Shown: one piece after another, positions 34,140-44,415 of the stretch
Layout of the letters: every line of letters starts with the position of its first letter
Numbering within the stretch: position 1 is the first letter of the stretch
Assembly (NCBI GenBank): GCA_022570795.1
Contig: JAKUDP010000007.1
Span: forward strand, 1,488,001-1,552,000
Source: Sphaerulina vaccinii
Lineage: Eukaryota > Ascomycota > Dothideomycetes > Mycosphaerellales > Mycosphaerellaceae
Direction: 5' to 3'
Length of the DNA stretch: 64,000 nucleotides
Program-made: the position numbers and the translations under genes
Notes under the pieces: generated by a model
Told to the model about the DNA's origin: nothing
The model's input: the letters and a program-made list of their open reading frames with translations, nothing else
The model's database searches: none

Positions 34140-36096
34140 ATGGCTTCCGCCATTGGAGCAACTGTGGCGTTGCCATTCAACGATAATTTGGGAAATACTA
34201 TTCCTCCAGACACTCCACATGTGAGTTCCTAAAGTGGCGTGACATATCAGATGAACAATATGCTAAATCTCTAGGCTGTTAGTGTGTCTCTCCCGACCTG
34301 GAGATCCAATGTTGGCTATGAAGAGGGCGAGTCATGGGTCGTCGATAAGATGCAATGTGGTTACCCACGGTTTGTGGCAAGAAGATGAACGAAAGCGAAC
34401 AAGACTGACATATAACAGCTTCTTCATTCACAAGTCGATCCAGAAGTTTGCAAGAAGTATAGTAGCAGCCCATGGCAACAACAAGACCGAATACGCTATG
34501 CTCATGCCATCAACACGATGTGCCATTCGGTGCAAAGACTTCATCAAGCGAGAAAGTGCAGGCGCAGACTGCTCTACTGTGCGAGCACTAGATTTCGTTC
34601 CGACACCTGATCACATTGCTTCTCACTCGACCAAGATTCTCCCGCGAGTATCTGCTGTCATATATCCTCAAACACTATGGCCGGCAGCAAAGGCGTTCTG
34701 GCAACACACTGGTGAAGGCATCTCCAGCAGACGGGCCGAGTTCTGCCAGAAAGCATTCGATGAAGGTTATCTGGTTGACCAGAACTCGCTTACTGCATTA
34801 CCACAACGCCTATGCAAGGGTCCTCGACGATACCAGAAGAATACATCAGTGGACCTGGGAAGCCATACTAACGGAAACACCACCCCGCCAAAGACTCCAC
34901 CTACGTCGAATGGCGACAGCATTGCCGTCAATGGCGAAGACATCTCCAACTCAGCCGAGTTCGTGGAGAATCGATTTGGTCGAAACTTGAATACTGAATT
35001 TGCAGCACAAGCCAAGCTCGCCATTCGCAAGCGTATCGCTGGCTCCCTCACAGCAGACATCGATCTCACCAACTCCACGAGTCAATCGCTCGAGCAGACT
35101 CGCGATGTCCCCGGCTTCTCGACCGAAGACGTCTACCTCTTCTCAACAGGCATGAATGCCATCTTCACGGCCCACCGCTCTCTTCTGCTTGCTCGCGGCC
35201 CAGCGAAGAGCGTCATGTACGGCTTCCCCTACGTCGACACTCTCAAAGTGCTAGAGAAGTTCGGGCCAGGTGCGAAGTTCTACGGCCACGCAAATCCTTC
35301 TGACCTCGATGATCTGGAGTCACGGCTTGAGAGTGGCGAACGCTACCTTTCACTCTTCTGCGAGTTCCCAGGCAACCCTCTGCTCAAGACCCCTGACCTA
35401 AAGCGCCTCCGTGCACTCGCCGACAAATACGAGTTCGCAATAGTCGTCGACGAGACGATTGGGAACTGGCTCAACGTCCACGTTCTACCCTACGCGGATG
35501 TGGTAGTTTCATCCCTGACAAAGGTCTTCTCGGGAGACAGCAACGTCATGGGCGGCACCATGATCCTCAATCCTCGATCAAAATGGTACACAGCCTTGAA
35601 GACTGTCCTGGCATCAGAATATGAAGACAACCAGTTCGAAGAAGACTCTGTATATCTAGAGCGAAACAGCCGAGACTTCGTTGATCGAATCAAACGCATC
35701 AATGTCAACGCCGAAGCCATCTGCGACGTCCTACGAGCTTCACCAAAGGTCAAACAAGTCAACTATCCCAAGTTTTCACCTACCAAGGCCAACTACGATG
35801 CATGTCTACTGCCAGGTGGAGGCTACGGCGGCCTACTAAGCGCTACCTTCTACAGCGTAGAAGATGCCGCGATATTCTTCGATACTCTCAACACGTGTAA
35901 AGGACCTTCGCTCGGGACGAACTTCACGCTGACCAGTCCGTTTGTGTTGCTCGCTCACTACGGCGAGTTAGAATGGGCAGCAGAGTACGGCTGTGAAGTA
36001 AGTCTGGTGCGCTTCAGCGTCGGTCTGGAGGATCCTGAAGAGCTGGCCAAGATTTTTGAAACGGCACTGAATGCTGTTCCTGAGCGTAGCTCTTGA
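34140..36096 (+). CDS. Cystathionine gamma-synthase
   Basis: PLP enzyme joining cysteine to an activated homoserine (O-acetylhomoserine in fungi) to form cystathionine, the first transsulphuration step to methionine; equivalent to yeast Str2 and Neurospora met-7. Exons 34140-34220, 34275-34369 and 34428-36096, with introns of 54 bp (34221-34274) and 58 bp (34370-34427), give 614 residues. The first exon starts MASAIGATVALPF; splicing creates the conserved HAVSVSLPTWRSNVGYEEG and then GYPRFFIHKSI, so this start is well supported. The PLP lysine is in SSLTKVFSGDSNVMGG (about residue 424); VVDETIGNW holds the cofactor Asp. A Ser/Thr-rich insert about 190-235 separates the N-terminal part from the aminotransferase fold, as in other fungal forms. 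A 282 bp divergent promoter is shared with utp22. Confidence 0.95.
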
Positions 36097-36168
36097 AGTA
36101 TAGTGGAGGTAGACCGCCAAGAGACCCACGCAGACATCTTACATCGCACTTCTCTCGCTCGCTATCAT

Positions 36169-36570
36169 CTAGATCGTACAACCCGTCCAATCCGGCGTCC
36201 CCAATTCATTACCTTTCACTTTACAGCAATCCACGTAGGCTGAGACTTGTCCTGTTGCCATTTGACACTACACAACACAATCAGCTCAATCAAATCCAAA
36301 TCTGCAGAGTATAACTTACCCCATCGCGTCCGTTCGTAGAAGCTTTCACGCCTGCACAGCAGTTTCCAGAAGCTACGGGTTTCCAGGCATCGTTGTTTTT
36401 GGGATTACAGCAGCCTAGCCAGAAGTTGTAGCGCTTTTCTATGGCGGGGACTGCGGAGGCTGCGGCGAAGCTGTTGTTCTGGTGTTAGTCGATGGAAGGA
36501 AAGAAGGAAGGTGCTGAGTAGGGACTTACGTCGCGGCCATTTGGAGGGCCATGAGGGTTGAGAATTGCAT
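36169..36570 (-). CDS. Small secreted cysteine-rich protein (candidate effector or antimicrobial)
   Basis: Found by reading splice sites. On the minus strand, exon 1 is 36570-36530, exon 2 is 36470-36320 and exon 3 is 36267-36169, with introns of 59 bp (36471-36529, GTAAGT...CAACAG) and 52 bp (36268-36319, GTAAGT...TGTGTAG). All phases agree and the product is 96 residues. A signal peptide is evident (MQFSTLMALQMAAT, then Ala-rich to about residue 20), followed by EKR, a Kex2-type cleavage site, at 25-27. The mature chain of about 69 residues has eight cysteines in the order CC, CC, C, CC, C, fitting four disulphides, and ends in GTPDWTGCTI. Its family is unknown to me; the pattern differs from the hydrophobin C-CC-C-C-CC-C order. 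It converges on cystathionine gamma-synthase 73 bp away. A secreted role at the host or microbe interface is inference. Confidence 0.85.
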
Positions 36571-37538
36571 GGTTGATGAAGTGAGGAGTGGGGGAGAAGG
36601 TGTCAGCGAGGATGGATTCTTGGTAGGAAGGCTTCAGCGATGCTTCTCATACCGCGTCGATCAATTCGTATACTCCTTTGTCGTATTTCGTACCTATGGA
36701 GTAGTAATCGCTCAAGTCTCGCCATTTCCGCCGTTACTACGGCTCGGTCTTACAGTGCCGACTTGAGGCCCGAGAAGAGATCTGCTCCGTACTTGTTTCA
36801 AGTCGATCATGAGATGGTAGATCGAAAGAGGTGCATTACCACGAGAGCTTCTTTCTGGCTTGAGGCAATGCGTGCCGCGGACATGTAGACTGTATCTGAC
36901 GAGAGCGTTGTGCGTGAATTGTTTGGGAAGGCTGCTGCTCGCAGTATAGAGCTTGATCTTCATGTTTGACCTGAGGTTCACCCAGAAACAGGCTGCAACT
37001 CAGCTTAGATCTCTAGTCTGTGCAGGAGAAGGGGCCATCGTCCTCTTGACTGTCGCGGACAGTGGACTGGCCCAATCTCAAAGTACAAGGTCGCTGATCA
37101 TGCGAGACTCCTGTGCTCATCAGTGCCAGCTCCTCACTCCCATTATCACGACTTTGAAGGGCTATATGCGCAACCATCTCTTGCTATCCTCAATGGACAT
37201 CAGTGGTCTAGTGGAGTAGCTATAAGTCGCACTTACCACAGTGTGCCAGCTTAGAATGCAGTGTACTAACAAGCGCCTAAGCAGGCTATTATTTCCTCGA
37301 AGGGTGCCGTAGTGCTGTCTATTAGTAGTGGTGTCTCTTTTGCATTTTGTTTTGAGCCCTCTGCTCTCTGCAAAGGTGTCGTTCGCGTTCGGATTTTGAA
37401 GTGGAGCAGTCTTGGCTGCTTCACCATGCCAACGGTAAACAAACTTCCTCATCCGACCCCACCTTGAAACAACCTCAGCATTGGCATTCGTTGGTAGCAC
37501 CGGCAGCATTTCCGAGCGTTCATATATACAGCATAGCT
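36571..37538. other. Intergenic stretch, about 1 kb, with one dispersed repeat
   Basis: Divergent promoter region between the secreted cysteine-rich gene and the SprT-like gene. It holds the second copy of the short dispersed repeat (37202-37290). I see no further exon. Confidence 0.6.
37202..37290 (+). repeat. Short dispersed repeat, copy 2 (SINE-like or introner-like)
   Basis: Counterpart of 30122-30210, inverted. TGGTCTAGTGG at 37204-37214 fits a Pol III A box well, and AGCTTAGAATGC at 37249-37260 is a partial B-box match 45 bases on. The same strand also has TAAGTCGCACTTACC, GTACTAAC and AAGCAG. The donor GT of copy 1 reads AT here, so if the element is an intron this copy may not splice. 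Confidence 0.7.
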
Positions 37539-39482
37539 ATGGCCAGATTGCGACGAGCAGCTGCGGAAGCCAGTGAGGCTGATGCAGGCGCTAGCCAAAC
37601 AAGAAGCACGAGCATATCGACAGCACAAGATCCAGATTCACCGGGAGCGCGGCCAGCACGAAGAAAAGCAGCAGTCAAGTACTCAATACCAGAAGATTCA
37701 GATGAGGAGCTGCCAATTGGGAGAAAGCAACTTTCCTCGAAAGTAGGCCCGAAGCCGGCGACGAAAACGAAGAATCAGATTCGACTAGCTCCACTTCAAT
37801 CTCTGGGCAGCCTCAGCGATTTGACAATCCAAGATGACACACCGGAGAAGACGAGACGAAGGTCACCATTGAAGCAGAACCCGCGGCAGCTTCTACAGAA
37901 GAGGACCGTGAAGTCTGATCTTCCTCTGTCGCCTGAGATCGCGCCAGGAACAAAGCTTGTCGCTATCCAGCCTGAAGTAGCGGATCAGGATGATGAAGTT
38001 GAGGCAGAGGTCGATGTCGAGGAAAGCATCTGGTGCGGGTCAGAGTCGGATGCATCAGCTTCTGAAGATGATCTACCCAGTCCGAGCACATTCTTTCCCA
38101 CAAGACGAAAGAAGGCAGAACGCGAACAGCCTGACCTAGCAACACAACTAGAAGCGCTCAGCATATTCGATAAAGATGCAGAAACGTCGCCCGCAAAGAG
38201 ACTCATTCCGATCCAAAAGCCGAAGTCTGCTCTGGCACGTCCACCTAGTTCGTCAGACAAGGAGAACCAGGACGCTATCATTCGATTCTCTCCGCCTCGG
38301 TTTAAGAAGCCAGTCCTACGAGAATCCATGGAACGTCCCTCAACTCCACCATTGCCCCCACCTTCGCCCTCAAAGCTCAAATCACCCTCGAAACGCGCGC
38401 CGCGAGTCCCTACCCCACCTGGACGACCAAGTCTCGAAGCATTCTGGACAGCAGGAGCTGTCAACGACTGGAATGATCAATATTCTCCTCAGAAGCCTTT
38501 GCGATCGCCACGCAAGCTATTCGAGTCTCAGACAAACCAATTCGATGATACGCCGATAGCATCTCCGGCCAAACTTCAGAGTCCATCGAAGAGATCTAAA
38601 GCGGAAGTCCAAGCGCGTAAAGATTGGGACACTCGCAAGATCACCATTGCGGAGGACTTCCTGACAGAGCTCGATCAGACCATCACTTCAGGTCAGATCG
38701 CGAAACTCGCAGAGTCCACTGGAGGCGTAAAACTTGTCTGGTCCAAAACTTTGAACAGTACAGCAGGCCGAGCGAACTGGCGACGAGAAACAACAAAATC
38801 GCATTCCCGTTCGGATCCCACAAAGATGCATACTGTTCACAAGCACTTCGCATCGATCGAGCTTGCAGAGAAAGTCCTCACATACTCCGACGACTGCGAA
38901 ATGAAACTTCTCAACGTTCTAGCGCACGAGTTCTGCCATTTGACGAACTTCATGATCTCGGGAGTGAAAGATCAACCACATGGCGCATCCTTCAAAGCTT
39001 GGGGTAAACAGGCTAGCAAAGCCTTCCGTGATCGAGGAATCGACGTGACAACGAAACACAGCTACGAAATCGAATACAAGTTCGTCTGGAGATGTGAAGA
39101 TGAAGAATGTGGAATGGAGTTCAAGCGTCACAGTAAGAGTATCGATCCGAAGAGACATCGATGTGGGCAGTGTAAAGCGAATCTACTGCAGATCAAGCCA
39201 GTGCCGCGAGGTGGTGCAAAGAGCAAAGAGCAGGATTCTCTTGGTGGGAAAGTTGTACCGCAAGTTGTACCGCAGGTCAGTGGGTATGCGGCTCATGTCA
39301 AGCAGCATTTTGCCATCTTGAAGAAGTCGATGCCCGGTGCCAGTCACAAAGAGGTGATGGAGGCTTTGGGCAAGCAGCATCGCGAAGATAAGGCATCGAA
39401 AGCCAGTCCTGTCGCTGACGAACTTGTGCAGAAGTTGGACCAAGTGAAGCTGAGTGTTCAGGAAGTCATCGAGCTTGAGTAG
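37539..39482 (+). CDS. SprT-like metalloprotease, GCNA type
   Basis: Likely fungal GCNA/ACRC-type SprT protease that helps clear DNA-protein crosslinks in the nucleus (family knowledge). The ATG at 37539 is preferred; the frame opens upstream at 37401 without an ATG-led reason to use it, and 647 residues result. Residues 1-400 are disordered with acidic patches, many SP/TP sites and basic runs. The SprT core starts near 410. The zinc-protease motif HEFCH places zinc ligands at His463 and His467 with catalytic Glu464; HGASFKAWGKQ supplies the third His region. A zinc ribbon follows (WRCEDEECGMEF... RCGQC). The C-terminal segment VSGYAAHVKQHFAILKKSMPGASHKEVMEALG resembles an HMG-type helix bundle, as seen in some fungal members. 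A VVPQ duplication (coded near 39250-39275) is a small local repeat. No intron was needed. Confidence 0.9.
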   Translation: MARLRRAAAEASEADAGASQTRSTSISTAQDPDSPGARPARRKAAVKYSIPEDSDEELPIGRKQLSSKVGPKPATKTKNQIRLAPLQSLGSLSDLTIQDDTPEKTRRRSPLKQNPRQLLQKRTVKSDLPLSPEIAPGTKLVAIQPEVADQDDEVEAEVDVEESIWCGSESDASASEDDLPSPSTFFPTRRKKAEREQPDLATQLEALSIFDKDAETSPAKRLIPIQKPKSALARPPSSSDKENQDAIIRFSPPRFKKPVLRESMERPSTPPLPPPSPSKLKSPSKRAPRVPTPPGRPSLEAFWTAGAVNDWNDQYSPQKPLRSPRKLFESQTNQFDDTPIASPAKLQSPSKRSKAEVQARKDWDTRKITIAEDFLTELDQTITSGQIAKLAESTGGVKLVWSKTLNSTAGRANWRRETTKSHSRSDPTKMHTVHKHFASIELAEKVLTYSDDCEMKLLNVLAHEFCHLTNFMISGVKDQPHGASFKAWGKQASKAFRDRGIDVTTKHSYEIEYKFVWRCEDEECGMEFKRHSKSIDPKRHRCGQCKANLLQIKPVPRGGAKSKEQDSLGGKVVPQVVPQVSGYAAHVKQHFAILKKSMPGASHKEVMEALGKQHREDKASKASPVADELVQKLDQVKLSVQEVIELE

Positions 39483-39602
39483 ATAATCCCGGAACGAATC
39501 GTTCAGGCGACTTCGATTACAACATGTCTTGAATTCATCTCCTGTCATCGAAACTAAATGCTCAAAAGTACCACCCCATATCTCATCATATCTTCGACTT
39601 CT

Positions 39603-40584
39603 TTACGCCTGCTTCTTTGGTGGTCTCGCCTTAATGATCTGGCTCAAATCAAACACAGGTGGCGTCGGAATAGGCAGTTCCATAGTAGGAATCATAATAG
39701 CCAACAACAAATACCATCCCAGCATCGCCGCAGCCCAGAAGCAAGCACCAGTAGCCACAAGAAACTGTGCAGAGTTCGCCATTTGACCAATGCCAGCGCA
39801 CCAGAAACTTCCAGCTGCGAAGCCGAATCCCATCGTTGCGGCGACGAAGATGAGGAAGAATACGAGATTGGTTCGTAGAGAGCAGAGGAGGAAGATTGTT
39901 GAGAGGATGGCCATTGAGAGGGGGTAGAAACCTAAAGAGTGTAAGTTAAGAGATGGAAACTGATGAAAAAGGAAGGATAAAGCTCACCATAACTGTTGGC
40001 AAACGCCGCCGTCTGTTCCTGGTTCATCTCTCCAATATACGGATTCCCAGAAGTATACGCCGAGACAGCGTTGAAGAATGGAATGAACGTGATCGCGAAG
40101 GTCAAGAAGTGAGATCCATACCCCATGAAGACCAGGAACGGGAACGTGTTTCCTAGAAGGAATTCGCCGAGTCCGGCGAGAATGAGAAGGAAGCCTCCGA
40201 AGGTGATGGAGGCTCCTACACTGGCCTGTGCGGCTCCGCCGGCGCCTCTCCAGCCTAGTAGGGCGGCACTGAGAGGTGTGAGAGCGGTGGAGAAACCCAT
40301 GATGGCTAGAGGAGTAGGATTGGCGAAGCCTTTGAGAGGGGAGGCTTTGACGTTGCGAGGGGACAGGAAGAGGCGTTCGAATTGCTCGTCTGTGATGGAT
40401 TCGCTTGTGATCCTGTACAGGCGGTGTTGTTAGTACATGTTCTGATGCCATCGAAGGGAATGATGACAACTCACATTTTCCGCAGCGCGCTCATGTCCTG
40501 AGGTGGGCTCTCATTCTCGTGGTGCTTAGCAAAGTCGGCGTGACCATTCTCGAGATCAGTGTTGTGATCCTTAGCGTCTGCCAT
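39603..40584 (-). CDS. GPR1/FUN34/YaaH family transporter (acetate/ammonium Ato type)
   Basis: Plasma-membrane transporter family to which yeast Ato1-3 and Aspergillus AcpA belong; substrates are acetate or ammonium. On the minus strand, exons 40584-40475, 40412-39988 and 39931-39603 with introns of 62 bp (40413-40474) and 56 bp (39932-39987) give 287 residues. The cytosolic N-tail includes ITSESITDEQFERLFLSP. The family signature NPTPLAIMGF is at about 68-77 and starts the first membrane helix; five or six hydrophobic helices follow (for example FGGFLLILAGLGEFLLGN and LVFFLIFVAATMGFGF). The tail is short and ends PPKKQA. It converges on the SprT-like gene with about 120 bp between the stops. 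Which substrate is carried cannot be read from the sequence. Confidence 0.92.
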
Positions 40585-41596
40585 CTTGCTGATGTTATAT
40601 GCTGCTTCTTTGTTCTGTCGTACAAGATAGTGGAGTGCGGAGTCGAAGGAAGGCTGGGGAAGATTGGGGACCCCATGGAGATTATATGGCTAGTAGCGGG
40701 TATAGCGAATAGTTGCACAAGTGGCTTCGTTATAGCCGACGCGTGAAGCCATCTCGTGAACGGCTGATCTTGGCATATGAAGCATGAACCTTCCACTCTC
40801 CAAGATTGTAGCTTGACCAACCAGAAACGCGCCCACAAGCATAGATGATGGAAATAATACCGCGCGATCAGAGCATCGTGTATGCTAACCAATCGTGAGT
40901 CGAGTCGAGACGGATGGGGAAAGTGGTAAGCCGTTTAAGCTCGGTATACCGCATATTATAGTGGCTTGTGACTTCGACCACGTCGTCACATCTTCCGATA
41001 AAGCTGTTCGAGCTGTCTTGAAGGCCCTCAGTGAATAGCTTGAACAGGTTAGACGATTGACGATGTGTACATGAGGCCGATGCCAGGACGCGCAGGTCGA
41101 CAGGAAATGCCGCGATACGAGCCGATTCGTGAAGAACTCATAGATAGCGGTCACCTGTGCCTGCAATATGGGCAAAGCAAGTAAGTGTCCCGGATCGAGC
41201 ACTTGAACTCCTCTTCCAGCAGAGCACTGCTCCAGCGACATGAGCGAGCTGCGGCTGATGAGATTGAACGTTGCTAGCCTCTCGCAGAAAGCGGCGCCGA
41301 CCACGACAACGGAGGTGGGCTCTAAGCAGTGTCGCAATTCCGGTTCAAGATGGAGAGCATGAGCTTTCGTCTTCTGCGGCAGCGAACGTCTCTGCAGTTC
41401 GCAGCATACTAAGTAACTCGAAACGAAGACAGTACGTGCCGGCAACCTTCAAATCCCTCAGGCCGTGGAGCTCAATGCATTGTATTCTTGATGCCGGCCA
41501 TAATCAGAAGAACTGGGTCAACAAGTGACCCGAGAGGTCTATCTCTTGGCCGCCAGATAGATGCAGCTTGCGACTGTCATAGATGTGCGACATATC
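40585..41596. other. Gene-free stretch, 1.0 kb
   Basis: Upstream of the Ato-type gene and downstream of the HET gene. A 186-codon minus-strand frame (40885-41445) lacks an ATG context or motif I can support. The HET frame also continues open for 30 codons after its stop and again after a TGA at 41504, which may reflect a spliced or eroded HET C-terminus. Confidence 0.4.
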
Positions 41597-42751
41597 CTAC
41601 TCGGTGTGATCGAACATCCATTCACTGAAGTCACCGGGCTTGATGGCATGACCTAGGAGTGCGAAGGACAAGCGGCTCAGAGAGAATGTCGCATAACGCT
41701 GGTATACTTCATCGTGGGCTCCAGTATTCGTCGTGGCATCTGCATCTGAGAGCTGCTCATTCGCAATGCTCGAATCCACGCAGCTAAGAGTAGCAATGAA
41801 TACCTCGTCTTCATTCATGCTATAGTCAGGTAGCATTGGTCCGCAGATGTCACGGATAGTTGGATGGCCGAGCATAGCAAAGACGCAATCTCTTCGATCT
41901 TCGCAGCTTCGAGAGCTGTAGATGTGGAATACCTCGTTTATCATCATCAGCTTCGACATCTGATGTTCACCGAGCCACTGATACTCGACTGCACGGACCG
42001 AGCGCTGCAACAGGTCGCTAACATAGGCGACTTCCGGAAGAGCCGTCACCGGGACGAGGGTGGTTATGTGCTGAAAGCTCCTCCAGTTGCAAGTAAGGCG
42101 GCCGCAGATGAAGATAAGATCTCGTGCTTGTGCGACTTCAGACACGACCCAAGCCCGGGTGAAGTATGGACGTGTAGCGAGCTCTTTAGCCCCTGCTACG
42201 ATGTGTGTAGATAAGGACTCATCGTACGTGCCGGGAGCTGTGATGCCAGTAGTCTCAGCAGTCTCAGACTTGTGCTCGATAGCCTCCATGGCGTCCATGG
42301 CGATCTGCACGTTCCGAATTGCTTCGTCTGATCTGGGTTCAGGACCAAGCCATGCGAGTACTTGTCGTGCATTGTGAAAGATGTGCCACATTTGCTGCAC
42401 CTGCACGCTCTTCTCAGCCGCGTCATATTGATTGATGCAAAGCGCATCTATCCAGAGGGGTGTTGTAGCATCATGGTGCCTCACGATTGAGCTTAATGCG
42501 TCATGGAGGCCAGTACCTATGCGAAGTGGGCAGCCATTGACTTCTATGCTCTTGGCTTTCGTATGGTCTCCCCAGCAAGAGGAAAGAGCATTGTACAGGG
42601 TACGGCTCTCCAGCTCGTCGTGAAACAAGCGGCATTGTATGTTGTTCGCAGTGCTGATGGGCAATATCTGAGCCAAGCGGATGGAGCTGGGACTGAGCGG
42701 CTGATATGCAAGAGTCTTGTGTGTTTCAAGTTCTGTAGGTTCTACATTCAT
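41597..42751 (-). CDS. Heterokaryon-incompatibility (HET) domain protein
   Basis: HET-domain protein of the group that triggers cell death when genetically different hyphae fuse; the HET domain is TIR-like in fold (family knowledge). Single frame, 384 residues, clear ATG. The three conserved HET blocks are present: YNALSSCWGD (53-62), LWIDALCINQ (99-108) and FTRAWVVSEVAQARDLIFICG (about 197-217), with WLGPE between. SCEDRRDCVFAMLGH matches the later block common to fungal HET proteins. It is shorter than many HET proteins (often 500-800 residues). A weak 56 bp intron (GTAGGA...CCAAG starting at the last Glu codon) would give an alternative 23-residue end. No NACHT, WD or ankyrin partner domain is attached and no obvious partner het gene is adjacent. 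Confidence 0.9.
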   Translation of the reverse strand: MNVEPTELETHKTLAYQPLSPSSIRLAQILPISTANNIQCRLFHDELESRTLYNALSSCWGDHTKAKSIEVNGCPLRIGTGLHDALSSIVRHHDATTPLWIDALCINQYDAAEKSVQVQQMWHIFHNARQVLAWLGPEPRSDEAIRNVQIAMDAMEAIEHKSETAETTGITAPGTYDESLSTHIVAGAKELATRPYFTRAWVVSEVAQARDLIFICGRLTCNWRSFQHITTLVPVTALPEVAYVSDLLQRSVRAVEYQWLGEHQMSKLMMINEVFHIYSSRSCEDRRDCVFAMLGHPTIRDICGPMLPDYSMNEDEVFIATLSCVDSSIANEQLSDADATTNTGAHDEVYQRYATFSLSRLSFALLGHAIKPGDFSEWMFDHTE

Positions 42752-44415
42752 TGTCCGTTCATAGCCTTGGAGGCTGACTCAGAGCCTGTACTCGGGCGCC
42801 ATGCCTCCGGTACGTTGTTGTCGATGTTGATGCTGTGATTTTGGTAAGCGAGTGTTTAGCGAATTCTCTCTGGCGCGGGGTGCTGGTGGCGTTAGCTACC
42901 AATGTTCTTTCTTCTACAGCTGCATAGTCAGAACCGCGAGTACAGAAGCAACTGCTTCACAACACCTTCTCTTGTGACAAGATATGTCTCCCCTATGCAG
43001 CCTCGGTCCGGATACGCCCAGAGCCATACACTTACCCGTACCCAGGAACGTGAAGTAGGTTCCGAGACCTGGGCGCTGTCGCATGGCTGCCTCGTGGCTT
43101 CGCCGGTAGTGGTTCAATTGCTTCCAAGATCTCTGCCAGTGGTGGCTCGTCTATGGAAAAGCCATGAAATGAAGCCATGCGTTTCATTGTTCTCGTCGCT
43201 GGCTCAGATCGCTAGCACGAGGCCGAGAACTCGTAGCTCGAGTGTAGCATCAGCAGTTGACCCTTTCTTCACCGCTGTTCATGAACAGTATATCCTTGAG
43301 TCAGGACACCTCGCGCGAGTTTGTGGCTTTGCAGCTCTCCTTGCCTGTTCAGTCTTGGATGGCGCGGAGACAGGCTACTTTTGGCAGACGATGCTGAACT
43401 ACTGCAATGGCCTGAGGTTTGCTTGCTTGACGCTGAGCTGACCTGCCGTCATCAGCAGTCCAGGATACGTACAATCCTCTTCTGGCAATTGCTCTTTCGA
43501 AGCCTGAGACTTGTCATTTGTCCAATTCCCACCCTGTCCAGTACGCCGCTGTACACGCGGACCCGGAGAGTACTAGAGTACTTCGCTCGCCAGCAGGGGT
43601 TGCAGCGGCAGGATTGCAGCTTGCAGTTCGATATGCGAGCTGCAGGAACAGCTTTTGCACAAGCTGTGTCAGAAATCAAAGCTAATGCAGGTCGCCCAGC
43701 GCTCGGGACAGGTGTTTCAGGATGTCGCACAGCATTTCTCAAGCACTCCGCTTGGGAATAATAAGAAATGGAGAAAGGGTGTTTGTGCGACGGTCGTAGA
43801 CTACTGCGAAACGAGTGCAATTTTGAGGTGATGATGTTTGGGGTCAGCATAGAAGTAACCCGATGACTGTTCCTTGCAGCTGCATGAAGCCATTGAGTTG
43901 TAGCTCCGGCTTAATCAGAACATGCGATCCATGATATGCGTGCAGTTGGAGAATGGAGGAGTGTTTGAGGTCGCGGCAGCGCGTGTCTCGTATATCAGAG
44001 TGTTGTGCCACTCATATATCTTCTGCTCGATCACTGTGCAACGCCATCACAATCTATCGAACTGCTGGAGATACGCGTAGGTACGTATCGGCATCCCGAA
44101 CTCATCATATGGCCCTAGCTTCTGCGCTAGTATTATATCATCCTGGCGCTGCACTGGCTGCAGAACCCCTGGACGTGGCATCCCGCCGAGACGCGCGACG
44201 GGCGTTTGCATTTGTGGAAGATCGCGGTCGCGCTGTCAAAGCAATTGGCCTGTCCCTCTGCGCGCTTTGTCAAATCCCACCGCTCATCTGAACGAGGTCG
44301 CCAGGGTGCCGTTGCGTCAACGCCAGACGTACAGTGGATGGATTACCCGCTGCGCTGAATAGGGTTATTGGCGAACCACAGGTACTCTTCTCCTCGCCGG
44401 TACCCGCACGCGCTC
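42752..44415. other. Gene-free stretch, 1.7 kb, between divergent HET and Sec7 genes
   Basis: Divergent promoter region. Frames such as 42902-43441 plus and 43452-43850 minus have no motif and no useful splice partner. No RNA gene or transposon was recognised. Confidence 0.5.

Noticed and set aside
40885..41445. 186-codon minus-strand frame
   Set aside because: No ATG start, no recognisable motif and no splice partner; part of the region may instead be eroded HET coding sequence.
42902..43441. 179-codon plus-strand frame upstream of the Sec7 gene
   Set aside because: No recognisable motif, and overlapping frames on the other strand look equally likely; probably chance.
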